Positions 36,749 through 45,765 of a stretch of 57,079 nucleotides of DNA are shown piece after piece. The notes beneath the pieces are model-generated. The model was given only the letters and a program-made list of their open reading frames with translations, had not been told where the DNA came from and did not search any database. A program made the translations under genes and the position numbers. The DNA is taken from contig NZ_AFWF01000257.1 of the NCBI RefSeq assembly GCF_000222605.1, positions 1 to 57,079 on the forward strand, given 5' to 3'. This DNA comes from Vibrio ichthyoenteri ATCC 700023 (lineage in GTDB: Bacteria > Pseudomonadota > Gammaproteobacteria > Enterobacterales > Vibrionaceae). Position 1 is the first letter of the stretch. Each line of letters starts with the position of its first letter.

Positions 36749-38233
36749 TTAATACCCATACACCTGTGCCAGCTCTACCGGATATCCGCGAGCGCGAGCA
36801 AGTTGCTCTGCCTTAAACACTACCTGCTCTTCCGTCAGTGAGCAACTCACAGGATGGCGCGCTTCTATTGTCATACCTGACGCTGAGTCCGAACCGGCCT
36901 TGTTGTCCACCACGTCCTGGTGGCAACCAACAAGCTGCCATTGTTCAACTATTTTATTTGCCGCCTCGAGCGCCGATGAACCTTTGACCACTTCAATGCG
37001 AGCGTAATGATGACCAGCAAAAGAAACATCAGCGGCTCGCAACGTCTCATCATCACCCGGAATTTGCTGTGCGCCATACAAAGGTAAGCCAAACTCTTCA
37101 GCGTTGGCATAGTTAGGAACAAAACGGCTCATATGTTCAATCGCTTTGTTACTGCGATCGATACGCACCGATTCACACCAACCATTACTTATCTTTTTGG
37201 CCAATCTTTGCGGTAACTGAGGTTGTGAAGAGTGACCATCAGAGCCTACAAGACCGTCATCAAACAAGGTGATGTCTTTGGTCATGCCATGCAGTTGGAA
37301 TATAGAGCTATGGTATGGTGTCAGCTGCGCCATGCCATCTGGGGTGCCTCTAGGCCCGTGAAAAATTACTTCTGGCCACCATTGTTGATTAGTGCTCCAT
37401 TTCGTCACATAGGCCGCTTTAAACTCCACCATTCGCTTACGGGGAGCATTCACTAGGTCATCCACAATACCTGTTTCAAAGCCACAAGCGTTGATTACAT
37501 AGTCGTAGAGAGTACGTTCCTGTTGTTGACCATTACTATTGGTGGTGGTCAATCGCCATTGAGCACCAGACAAAGTCATGTCGGTGAGTTGGGTAGAGAG
37601 CTTGACTTGGCAGTTAGGTAACCGTTCTAAAGCCAACATGGCAGAGGCGGCGATACGAAAAACGCTCCAACCAAATTCGTTAACGGAAACCACAGGATAT
37701 TTGATGTTATCTAAATCAACTTGTTGGGCAAAAGGAATTAACCAATCATCATGTTCGTTTGGTTGTTCAGGTTGAACGCGCTGCTTGAGCAATTCTAAAT
37801 CGTCACGGTAGTACAATCTAAAATAATCATTAGGCTCGCCCAATACTTGATTGGCACCATCTTGTTGAACGAGGGATTGATATGCCGAGCGAATTTGCTC
37901 CAAACGAGGCAACAAAGCACACGGGTCTCCACCATCACTATGTGGAACCACGATCAAAGTTGGTCTTTTATTTAACGTGTGCGGATATAGTCGCACAGAA
38001 TCTATCGACTGCCTTAACAACTCGATACATTGTTTGAGTGAAATTTCTCTGTATAAATTTCCACCAGCATGAAGATGGCAAATCGGTGGCCCGCTCACTA
38101 AGCTCGGGTTCTTGTCGATCAGATCGACGTTAATACCTTGCTCTGCAAGGTGTAAGGCTGTGGTTGCACCTGCAATACCACCACCGATAACCGCAACTGT
38201 TGTCGGTTTATTTTGATCAATCGTTAATGTCAT
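36749..38233 (-). CDS. FAD-dependent oxidoreductase (DAO-like)
   Basis: The 494-residue protein starts with a Rossmann FAD-binding motif, VIGGGIAGATTALHLAEQG (G-x-G-x-x-G at about residues 17-22), then DLIDKNP with the ribose-binding acid. A C-terminal YARIEVVKGSSALEAAN-type segment and internal FAD contacts mark it as a DAO-family flavoprotein (amino acid or amine oxidation, or a related reaction). I cannot name the substrate. The segment HLHAGGNLYREIS follows, which is unusual for the D-amino acid oxidases. It faces the pxpABC operon and lies downstream of an intergenic stretch with DnaA-box-like sequence. Confidence 0.72.
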   Translation of the reverse strand: MTLTIDQNKPTTVAVIGGGIAGATTALHLAEQGINVDLIDKNPSLVSGPPICHLHAGGNLYREISLKQCIELLRQSIDSVRLYPHTLNKRPTLIVVPHSDGGDPCALLPRLEQIRSAYQSLVQQDGANQVLGEPNDYFRLYYRDDLELLKQRVQPEQPNEHDDWLIPFAQQVDLDNIKYPVVSVNEFGWSVFRIAASAMLALERLPNCQVKLSTQLTDMTLSGAQWRLTTTNSNGQQQERTLYDYVINACGFETGIVDDLVNAPRKRMVEFKAAYVTKWSTNQQWWPEVIFHGPRGTPDGMAQLTPYHSSIFQLHGMTKDITLFDDGLVGSDGHSSQPQLPQRLAKKISNGWCESVRIDRSNKAIEHMSRFVPNYANAEEFGLPLYGAQQIPGDDETLRAADVSFAGHHYARIEVVKGSSALEAANKIVEQWQLVGCHQDVVDNKAGSDSASGMTIEARHPVSCSLTEEQVVFKAEQLARARGYPVELAQVYGY

Positions 38234-38520
38234 TTAGATCAGTAATTCATTCTTTCTGATGGTATTTTACTGGCTTTATGCCGTTATGAAAATCACATTT
38301 TTAGCAAGGTAATTTTCAATGATTTTCAGCTAAAAAAAACGAAAAAAAGCTTGACGCATTTTTTGTAAATTCACGAAAATCCATCTGTGTGAATAATAAA
38401 AATCCGCTAAACACGGGTTTCATTGGCTTAGCACGACAAGTGCCTTTCGCCCCCCAAAGAGTTATCCCTAACTTTATCCACAAGTTCTGTGGGTAACTAC
38501 TTTGTTTAGCGTACTCAATG
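38234..38520. other. AT-rich intergenic stretch with DnaA-box pair
   Basis: This 287-base spacer between two leftward genes holds a perfect DnaA-box consensus TTATCCACA (38474-38482) and, five bases on, the inverse near-match TGTGGGTAA (38488-38496). As RNA the two also make an 8-bp hairpin with a five-base loop. A T-rich hairpin-like stretch near 38398-38424 may end the ABC transporter operon. An A-rich tract lies at 38330-38350. No gene is visible. Confidence 0.4.
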
Positions 38521-40959
38521 TTAACTAAAGTCTTTATTTATAGGGATTAATAGCCGTTTTATTAGACTGTTAACAAGCACGGCTAGCGTACCAAAGGCTA
38601 ACATAGGAAGTAAGATCCATAGTGAATAATGCAGTTGATTTTCAAGATCAAAACCGAACTTCATGATCGCAGCAACGATGATTTCCGCCCCCAGGATAGC
38701 AATTAAGCCCGCAACCAGTGCCATCACGCCGTATTCTGCCCATATGGTTCTAATCACCCGTTTTTTACTTGCCCCTAAAGTGCGATAGAGCTGAATCTCA
38801 TTTTGCCTCTGCCCTAAACTCAATCGAAGCAAGGTAAAAATCAGCAATGCCCCCGCAATAACGCTTAATGCCGCTAATAAGGTCACCGCCCAAACTATCT
38901 GCCCGACTAACTCTTGGATTTTGGCGCCCATAACACGAATATCCATTAAACTCACAGTCGGGTGTTGGCGCGAGAGCTTGTTCAGTAATTGGTCATGCTG
39001 CTGGTCCACTCGAAAGCTCACTAAGTACGTGGCTGGAATCTGGCTAATGACATCGGGAGTAAAAATGAAATAAAAATTCGGCTTCATGTCACGCCATTCA
39101 ACATGGCGAATAGAATCGACTCGCGCGACCACCGTTTGGCTGTTAATCACAAAACCAAGCATATCACCAAGCTCAAGTCCTAAATCTGTCGCCACATCAG
39201 ATTCAACCGATACTCCGCCTGTCGGTCGCCAGTCACCGGCAAGTACATCATTATGGGAAGGAATCGCTTCGGCAAAAGTAAAGTTGATTTCACGACGTAG
39301 CGCATCACTACCCTCGCCACCTTGAGCATATTCCATCGCATCAGTTTGGTTGATACTCGCTAATCGCCCGCGAATGATGGGGTAAGCATCCGAGCGTTCA
39401 ATATTCTGTTGATCCAACTCTGCCAGGTAAGTGTCTTTTTCATATGGCGCAATATTCAACGCAAAAGCATTCGGTGCATCATCGGGGAGCGTTCTTTGCC
39501 AATCCGATAATAAATCGGTTCTCACTAACCACATGACCGCCAACAGCATGAGTGATAGAGCAAGCGCGCCAAATTGAATCCCGCTACTCAGTGACGAGCG
39601 ATTGATGCGGCTCAGCGCAAGTCTAAATTCAGCATTAAGGGGGAATTTAGTCATCGTTCGAGTTATTAACACACAGACCAACGCTAAGATAGCAAATAGC
39701 AGCACCATTCCCGCCAAAACCAGCCATACCAACAAATTATCTCTATAAGCCACCAACATCGGTAACACCGGCACGAGCAGCAGCGCGTATCTTCGCTTTC
39801 CACTTGGTTGTTGCTGTGGTTGCATTACATTCACAGCATTGACATTAATGAGCTTGATTAATGGCATGCCTAACGCAGGAATAGCAATAAGCACACTGGT
39901 TGAAATCGCGATAAACACAGGTGCGGCCCCATAACCTGGCAATGGGTTAGGCAACAAATCAGCCAAAGGTACACGCAATAAATATTCCAACCCAACACCA
40001 AACAGACAACCTAAAATCGACGCGACCGTTAGCAAAATGAAGACTTGAATCAAGAGCCAGTGAACGATCCAACGCTTACTTGCTCCCAAGCTTTTTAACA
40101 TAGCGATGGTTTTTAAACGAGTTGAGACATAGTGCTGGCAAGTTAAGACTAGAGTGGTAGCAGCCATGATAACCACAATGGCAACGGTCAAAGAGAGATA
40201 TTGTTGTGTGCGTTGAAACACTTCATTTGTGCGGCTTGCACTATTTTGATCTCGCCAACTATCGCTTGGCGTTAGCTCGACACTCTGTTGCAAAGCCGAT
40301 ATTTGCTCATCATTTCCGTTGAAATAATAGTTGTAGCGTACCCGACTCCCAAGCTGCAGGGCGCCTGTTTTGGCTAAGTCATCCTGATGGATATAGGCAG
40401 AAGGCATTTGCTGAAAAGGGTTAAAACTCAGTCCCGGTTCTTCAATAATTCGCCCGCTGATCACCAGATCTGCATCGCCAAGCGTAATACTATCGCCGAT
40501 GTTAACCTGTAGCTGACTAAAGAGCCGCTCATCAAGCCAGAGTTCATTTGGGCGTACGTTTTGGCTTTTCAGCTGATCATTTTCGAGCCTAAACTCACCG
40601 CGTAACGGAAAAGTCGAATCGACCGCTTTCACCGTCACGAGTTTCATCTCATTGTCGCTGAACGCCATTGTGGCAAAGCGGGTCATCGTTGCTGTGGCCA
40701 ACTTTTGCTTTTGTGCCATCGCCAGCAGCTTGTCGGGAATTGGGTTTGACGACGTATAAACGGTGTCTGCGGTCAACGCCTCTTTTCCTTGCTTGACCAC
40801 CACTTGCTCCATCCGTTCAGCCAACGCTGTCAGAGCAAAGATCGCCGAAATAATAAGAGTTAATGCAATCGATACTGGCCATAATTGACCTTGACGGATC
40901 TCTTTGGTGCTCCACTTAAATAACTGCAGGTTAAGATGACTTTGACTTAACTTCGCCAT
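38521..40959 (-). CDS. ybbP: ABC exporter permease, FtsX-type (YbbP-like)
   Basis: Inner-membrane permease of an ABC transporter, 812 residues (E. coli YbbP 804). It has ten predicted membrane segments: one near the N-terminus, a periplasmic domain of about 220 residues, an FtsX-type block (VVIMAATTLVLTCQHYVSTR...LKSLGASKRWIVHWLL), a second set in the middle, another periplasmic domain and a final FtsX block (LLRLSLGQRQNEIQLYRTLG). It belongs to the MacB/LolE-like group that works on the periplasmic side. Start ATG overlaps the stop of the ATPase gene (TAATG), so the two genes are coupled. In E. coli the YbbAP-TesA locus is linked to membrane lipid handling, with details not settled. Confidence 0.85.
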   Translation of the reverse strand: MAKLSQSHLNLQLFKWSTKEIRQGQLWPVSIALTLIISAIFALTALAERMEQVVVKQGKEALTADTVYTSSNPIPDKLLAMAQKQKLATATMTRFATMAFSDNEMKLVTVKAVDSTFPLRGEFRLENDQLKSQNVRPNELWLDERLFSQLQVNIGDSITLGDADLVISGRIIEEPGLSFNPFQQMPSAYIHQDDLAKTGALQLGSRVRYNYYFNGNDEQISALQQSVELTPSDSWRDQNSASRTNEVFQRTQQYLSLTVAIVVIMAATTLVLTCQHYVSTRLKTIAMLKSLGASKRWIVHWLLIQVFILLTVASILGCLFGVGLEYLLRVPLADLLPNPLPGYGAAPVFIAISTSVLIAIPALGMPLIKLINVNAVNVMQPQQQPSGKRRYALLLVPVLPMLVAYRDNLLVWLVLAGMVLLFAILALVCVLITRTMTKFPLNAEFRLALSRINRSSLSSGIQFGALALSLMLLAVMWLVRTDLLSDWQRTLPDDAPNAFALNIAPYEKDTYLAELDQQNIERSDAYPIIRGRLASINQTDAMEYAQGGEGSDALRREINFTFAEAIPSHNDVLAGDWRPTGGVSVESDVATDLGLELGDMLGFVINSQTVVARVDSIRHVEWRDMKPNFYFIFTPDVISQIPATYLVSFRVDQQHDQLLNKLSRQHPTVSLMDIRVMGAKIQELVGQIVWAVTLLAALSVIAGALLIFTLLRLSLGQRQNEIQLYRTLGASKKRVIRTIWAEYGVMALVAGLIAILGAEIIVAAIMKFGFDLENQLHYSLWILLPMLAFGTLAVLVNSLIKRLLIPINKDFS

Positions 40960-41633
40960 TATTGTGCCTCCAATTGACCTGCCTGAATGGTGACGGTGCG
41001 GTCACAGCGCGCCGCCAACTGCATATCATGAGTAACAAGGACCAAGGTAGTGCCATGCCTCTGGTTAAGTTCAAACAGCAATTCAACCACGGTTTCGGCG
41101 GTATGCTGGTCAAGGTTTCCGGTTGGCTCATCGGCAAACAAAATTTTCGGCTCAGTCATAAATGCACGAGCCAAAGCAACGCGCTGCTGCTCACCGCCGG
41201 AAAGTTGCGCTGGAGAATGATGAATTCGATGTGAAAGCCCGACAGAGTCAAGCAAAGCGATCGCTCTTGCTGTGTCTTGCTCCTCTCCTTTTAGTAAGCA
41301 CGGTAAGGTAACATTTTCGATTGCCGATAAACTCGGAATCAAGAGAAAGCTTTGAAATACAAACCCAATTGACTGGCTACGTATCGCAGCCCTAGCCTCA
41401 TCATCTAAAGAAGACAATGCTTTACCCAGTAATTCAACTTCACCACTGGTTGGCGTATCTAAGCCAGCCAGTAATGTCATTAACGTCGATTTACCCGCGC
41501 CCGAAGTCCCGACAATCGCGATGCTTTCTCCCGCTTTTATTTCAAGGTTAATATCATCAAGGATTGTTAAATGCTCTTGATTGGTGGAAACTGTCTTTCC
41601 TAAAGAGATGGCTTTGATCACGGATGTTTGCAT
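40959..41633 (-). CDS. ybbA: ABC transporter ATPase (YbbA-like)
   Basis: ATP-binding subunit of the YbbAP exporter, 224 residues (E. coli YbbA 228). Walker A is [10 protein letters not shown] (about residues 42-51), signature [14 protein letters not shown], Walker [13 protein letters not shown] and switch His in VLVTHD. It belongs to the MacB/LolD clade of ATPases that pair with FtsX-type permeases. Its start codon at 41633-41631 overlaps that of tesA on the other strand. Confidence 0.9.
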   Translation of the reverse strand: MQTSVIKAISLGKTVSTNQEHLTILDDINLEIKAGESIAIVGTSGAGKSTLMTLLAGLDTPTSGEVELLGKALSSLDDEARAAIRSQSIGFVFQSFLLIPSLSAIENVTLPCLLKGEEQDTARAIALLDSVGLSHRIHHSPAQLSGGEQQRVALARAFMTEPKILFADEPTGNLDQHTAETVVELLFELNQRHGTTLVLVTHDMQLAARCDRTVTIQAGQLEAQ

Positions 41634-42234
41634 GCTACGACTTCTTTCCTTAATTCTCGCGTTAATAACGACCCTTCCGGTAAGTGCGACGACTTTACTG
41701 ATTCTGGGTGATAGCCTCAGTGCAGGCTATCAGATGCCGATTGAAAAAGCTTGGCCTAGTTTATTACCAAATGTGATGGACAATAAAGGTAAATCATTGA
41801 CGATTATAAACAGCAGTATTTCAGGCGATACCACTGGAAACGGGCTGGCACGCTTGCCGCAATTATTGGCTGAACACAATCCACAATACGTTATGATCGA
41901 ACTAGGCGCTAATGACGGTTTACGGGGCTTCCCACCAGCGTTAATTTCCGCCAACCTCACCACTATCATCGACGCAATTAAAGCGGCCAATGCAACCCCT
42001 ATTTTGATGCAAATTCACGTATTGCCCAATTATGGTAAGCGCTATACACAAGCTTTTTCTGACTTATACCCCAATGTTGCCAAGCAAAACAACATCACAT
42101 TAATCCCTTTCTTCCTTGAACCAATATTACGTGATCACCCGCAATGGATGATGAATGATGGCTTACACCCAAAACCTGAAGCACAACCTTGGATCGCAGA
42201 ATTTGTTTCTGATCAGTTAATAAACCATCTCTAA
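41632..42234 (+). CDS. tesA: Periplasmic thioesterase/lysophospholipase L1 (TesA)
   Basis: SGNH hydrolase acting as acyl-CoA thioesterase I, protease I and lysophospholipase L1 in the periplasm. The 200-residue precursor has a signal peptide, [19 protein letters not shown], cut before TTLLILGDS. The catalytic serine is in LGDSLSAGY, the Gly and Asn oxyanion residues in SGDTTG and ELGANDGLRG, and the Asp-His pair in NDGLHPKPEA. ATG at 41632 gives a normal signal peptide; upstream in-frame starts would bury it. It is divergent from the ABC transporter with no intergenic space, as in the E. coli ybbA/tesA locus. Confidence 0.92.
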   Translation: MLRLLSLILALITTLPVSATTLLILGDSLSAGYQMPIEKAWPSLLPNVMDNKGKSLTIINSSISGDTTGNGLARLPQLLAEHNPQYVMIELGANDGLRGFPPALISANLTTIIDAIKAANATPILMQIHVLPNYGKRYTQAFSDLYPNVAKQNNITLIPFFLEPILRDHPQWMMNDGLHPKPEAQPWIAEFVSDQLINHL

Positions 42235-42308
42235 TTGCCGTAGCTCAAGAAACAGCACTACGCTTTACGCTAAATTGAGTACTTAAGCTGTTGCTTTTGG
42301 AGAACTAA

Positions 42309-43529
42309 ATGATAATTAAACCAGAAATATCAGGCGTCATCGCTCGCAGTGCACACCCTCTTGGCTGCGAAAAGGCCATCTTGAATCAAATCGAATATGT
42401 CAGACAAGCGGAGCCAATAACCAAAGGGCCAAAACGCGTACTAATTATTAGTGCATCTTCTGGTTTTGGCCTTGCTGCACGTATCGCACTGACGTTCGGG
42501 GGAGCTCAAGCGGATACAATCGGTGTTTCTTTTGAACGAGGCCCTTCTGAAAAGGGCGCTGGCAGCGCAGGATTTTATAATAACCTTTACTTTCGTGAAC
42601 ACGCGCAAAAAAACGGCAGAATTGCGATTAATATTGATGGTGATGCCTTTTCACCACAAACAAAAGAAAGCGTCATCGAAGCGATTGAAACCTACTTTGA
42701 AGGTGAAGTTGATTTAATTATTTATAGTGTTGCCAGTGGCCTGCGCCCTAACTATCAAACAGGCGAAATGTGGCGTTCAGCCATTAAACCGATTGGCCAG
42801 TCTGTAGCGGGCGCATCGGTTTCTCTTGAGCATGACCAATGGTTAGAGGCCGAATTAGAACCTGCAACTGAACAAGAAATTGATGGCACACTAAAAGTCA
42901 TGGGCGGTGAAGATTGGGAAGCGTGGGTTGACTGCCTGATTAACGCAGAATCGATCGCGGAAGGCTGTAAAACAGTCGCATTCTCTTACATTGGTTCAGA
43001 TCTGACTCACCCTATTTATCTTGATGGCACGCTTGGCCGAGCTAAAGTCGACCTACACCAAACCAGCCATTCACTTAACCTTAAACTCGCCAATTTCAGT
43101 GGTGGAGCCTACGCGAGCGTTTGTAAAGCCTTAGTCACCAAAGCAAGCGTGTTCATTCCAGGATTAACGCCTTATTTGATCGCGTTGTATAAAGTGATGA
43201 AGCAAAATGGCACTCATGAAGGGTGTATTGAGCAGATGCAACGACTGTTCACCACTAAGCTTTACGGTACCGATAAAGTACCCGTTGATGGCGAACGTTT
43301 GATCCGTATTGATGACCTTGAATTAGAGCCACAAACGCAAGCACAAGTGCACCAGTTAGTTGCAGCAATGAATGAAAGCAACTTCCAACAACTTGGCGAT
43401 TACGCGGGTTTGAAGCAAGAGTTCTTGCAACTCAACGGTTTTGAGCTTCCCGGTGTCAATTATGATGAGAAAGTCAATCTTGAAGAGATTGTTGCAACCT
43501 ACCATTGCCAAGCTGACAGCTTAATATAA
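42309..43529 (+). CDS. fabV: Enoyl-ACP/enoyl-CoA reductase FabV
   Basis: NADH-dependent trans-2-enoyl-ACP reductase of fatty acid synthesis, triclosan-resistant in contrast to FabI. The 406 residues match the FabV family (about 400) and the N-terminus MIIKPEISGVIARSAHPLGC is diagnostic. The dinucleotide loop is VLIISASSGFGLAARIALTF and the catalytic Tyr-x8-Lys is YLDGTLGRAK (in IYLDGTLGRAKVDLHQ). Several patches differ from the V. cholerae FabV as I remember it, so this may be a second, divergent copy. A strong terminator follows. Confidence 0.93.
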   Translation: MIIKPEISGVIARSAHPLGCEKAILNQIEYVRQAEPITKGPKRVLIISASSGFGLAARIALTFGGAQADTIGVSFERGPSEKGAGSAGFYNNLYFREHAQKNGRIAINIDGDAFSPQTKESVIEAIETYFEGEVDLIIYSVASGLRPNYQTGEMWRSAIKPIGQSVAGASVSLEHDQWLEAELEPATEQEIDGTLKVMGGEDWEAWVDCLINAESIAEGCKTVAFSYIGSDLTHPIYLDGTLGRAKVDLHQTSHSLNLKLANFSGGAYASVCKALVTKASVFIPGLTPYLIALYKVMKQNGTHEGCIEQMQRLFTTKLYGTDKVPVDGERLIRIDDLELEPQTQAQVHQLVAAMNESNFQQLGDYAGLKQEFLQLNGFELPGVNYDEKVNLEEIVATYHCQADSLI

Positions 43530-43593
43530 TCACGTCATCAACTCACTATACGCCATTAGCGTCTCAAATGTGAGAACCCTACAATTACCGCAC

Positions 43594-43624
43594 AGCCCCC
43601 AGCATAAACTGGGGGCTTTTTTTG
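43594..43624 (+). terminator. Terminator of fabV
   Basis: AGCCCCCAG and CTGGGGGCT form a 9-bp stem around CATAAA, followed by seven more T's. Confidence 0.93.
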
Positions 43625-43674
43625 TTAAAGTAGCTTACAGATTACAAAAGGAAATTTCCGTCTATTATTAAAAG

Positions 43675-45624
43675 ATGAGCATGGAGTGCGCAGTTTTGGC
43701 TTTAGCCAAAAAGGACTACCCAAATATGTCAAAAATCAATACTAATAATTTAGTCATCCCTGATGAGATGACCCAAAGTTGGCAAGATATTGTCAACTTA
43801 CTTGCTGAGATCGTTTCAGTTCCTGCTGCGTTAATAATGCGAATTCATCCAGAGACCATTGAAGTTGTCTCTCGCAACGATAACACTGATCATCCGTATC
43901 ATATTGGTGATAGTGAAAAACTTGGCCAAGGGCTTTATTGTGAATACGTTATCCAGCAACAACAAAAGCTGGAGGTACCTAACGCTCTTCATGATGCAAA
44001 TTGGGATAACAACCCTGACATAAAACTGGGAATGGTGGCTTATTGCGGATTTCCTATCAACTGGCCCAATGGCAAACCCTTTGGCACTATTTGCGTGTTA
44101 GACACGCAAACAAAATCGTTAAATACCACTTACCAGAATCTTCTGCAAAGCTTTCGTGATTCTATTCAAGCCCAATTAGTCACTTTGTATCAAAATGAAA
44201 AATTAAGACTGCTCAATGACGAGCTAAAATCGCGAGTCAGAACTCGTACTCAAGATCTCGTCGACCTGAATTTTTCGTTAAATATGGAAATAGATAAACG
44301 ACGGGCAGCGGAACAGAAAATCTTGTATCACCAACGCCATGACTTAGGCACCGGCTTTCTTAATCGCAACTCACTCGAATTTGAAGCCGATCAAATGATC
44401 AAAACACACCTCGAACAACCTGATTATCAAGCTGCCGCCATCCATATCGGCTTCACCAATGGTAAATTGCTACAAACTAAGCACGGTTACGGGGTATGGG
44501 AAAATATTCTGGTAAAATTTCGTGAACGATTAGGCCAAATGAGCCAATTTCATGTTAGAACCGCTAGACCAACCTCGACCGAATTGGTGATGTTAGTCCA
44601 ATCAGAGCGGCTCACTGAGCATCTCAACGATTTATGCCAGCAACTGTTAACCGTAAGTCATTCTGAGTTTGTGGTTGAAGGCGAAAGCCATCACCTCCAC
44701 AGCTACATAGGCATTAGTACCACAGACGATGCCACCTCTGGTCATCTCTTACTAAAATACGCCGCCGGCGCGATGCACTCGTGTAAAGATTCTGGCCATA
44801 AATACAGTTTCCATTCGCACGATATTTCTACGCTGCAAACCAATATTAATCAGTTGGAAAGCTATCTCTTGCAGGCCGTTCGTAGTGAAGACCTATTGCT
44901 CTACTTTCAGCCCAAAGTGTCACCCGTTAACCACAAATGGACTGGGGCTGAGGCGTTGTTACGCTGGCGTCATCCAATTCTTGGCGACGTTTCCAACGAA
45001 ACATTAATCCATATGGCCGAACAAAATGGCCTAATTTTCGAAGTGGGTACTTTTGTTTTACGATCTGCGATTCAAAAAGCCGCCGAATGGGCAACCCATG
45101 TAAACGACTTCAAAATTGCGGTAAACATCTCCGCAGTACAATTGAAAAACCCGCATTTTGCTCAACAAATCGAAGAGCTGTTGATTGCCTATCAACTCCC
45201 TGCGGAATATCTTGAGCTGGAAGTCACAGAAAGCAGCTTAATTTCTGATGAAGTCATGGCAAAAAACTCACTACTCGCTCTACACCAGCTAGGAGTTACT
45301 TTGTCTTTGGACGATTTTGGAACCGGTTATTCATCGTTCAATTACTTGAAAAAATTTCCATTTGACGCCATCAAGGTTGATAAAAGTTTCATTCAACAAT
45401 TCGATAATTGTGAAGAAGATAAAGAGATCGTGCGCTCTATCATTGCCGTTGCCAAGAAACTCAATCTCTCGGTCACCGTCGAGGGAATTGAGAACCAACG
45501 ACATGAAGAGTTCATCATCGAAGAAGGCTGCGAATTTGGTCAAGGTTTCTATTACGGTAAACCCATGCCCTGTGATGAATTTGAAACAAACTTATTGGGT
45601 CAAAACTACTTTCAAGCAAGTTAA
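43675..45624 (+). CDS. GAF - degenerate GGDEF - EAL signalling protein
   Basis: Putative cyclic-di-GMP phosphodiesterase of 649 residues, with no membrane segment. A GAF sensor domain (about 30-170) leads into a helical linker (about 170-215), a GGDEF-like region (about 215-385) and a C-terminal EAL domain (about 390-640). The GGDEF signature position reads TSTEL (300-304), so diguanylate cyclase activity is unlikely. The EAL domain keeps its metal and base residues: E426 (AEALLRW), N484 (VNISAVQL), E516, D546-D547 (DDFGTGYSS), K567 and the final E-G-Q sequence. It is therefore probably an active phosphodiesterase controlled by the sensor. Start is uncertain: 43675 has no good Shine-Dalgarno; ATG 43726 has AAGGA ten bases upstream and is an alternative. 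Confidence 0.85.
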   Translation: MSMECAVLALAKKDYPNMSKINTNNLVIPDEMTQSWQDIVNLLAEIVSVPAALIMRIHPETIEVVSRNDNTDHPYHIGDSEKLGQGLYCEYVIQQQQKLEVPNALHDANWDNNPDIKLGMVAYCGFPINWPNGKPFGTICVLDTQTKSLNTTYQNLLQSFRDSIQAQLVTLYQNEKLRLLNDELKSRVRTRTQDLVDLNFSLNMEIDKRRAAEQKILYHQRHDLGTGFLNRNSLEFEADQMIKTHLEQPDYQAAAIHIGFTNGKLLQTKHGYGVWENILVKFRERLGQMSQFHVRTARPTSTELVMLVQSERLTEHLNDLCQQLLTVSHSEFVVEGESHHLHSYIGISTTDDATSGHLLLKYAAGAMHSCKDSGHKYSFHSHDISTLQTNINQLESYLLQAVRSEDLLLYFQPKVSPVNHKWTGAEALLRWRHPILGDVSNETLIHMAEQNGLIFEVGTFVLRSAIQKAAEWATHVNDFKIAVNISAVQLKNPHFAQQIEELLIAYQLPAEYLELEVTESSLISDEVMAKNSLLALHQLGVTLSLDDFGTGYSSFNYLKKFPFDAIKVDKSFIQQFDNCEEDKEIVRSIIAVAKKLNLSVTVEGIENQRHEEFIIEEGCEFGQGFYYGKPMPCDEFETNLLGQNYFQAS

Positions 45625-45689
45625 ACCCACTTGCCTAAGCTGAAATACCCCAAACACGCCACTCAAAGGCGATAAAAAGGTTAAGATAG

Positions 45690-45724
45690 ACCGCTTGCGC
45701 TTTACTCTCTGCCAAGCGGTTTCT
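45690..45724 (+). terminator. Hairpin after the EAL gene
   Basis: ACCGCTTG and CAAGCGGT form an 8-bp stem with a 15-base loop, followed by TTCTATAAT. It is likely the terminator of the EAL gene, though weak. Confidence 0.5.
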
Positions 45725-45765
45725 ATAATCCTCGCCTTTACCGACATTCCTAATGTGAGTTCTTT

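Noticed and set aside
38234-38520. Replication origin based on DnaA boxes
   Set aside because: Only two boxes, no replication initiator gene and no iteron cluster nearby.
41581-41631. Longer tesA start inside ybbA
   Set aside because: Starting earlier would place extra polar residues before a clear signal peptide; ATG at 41632 fits better.
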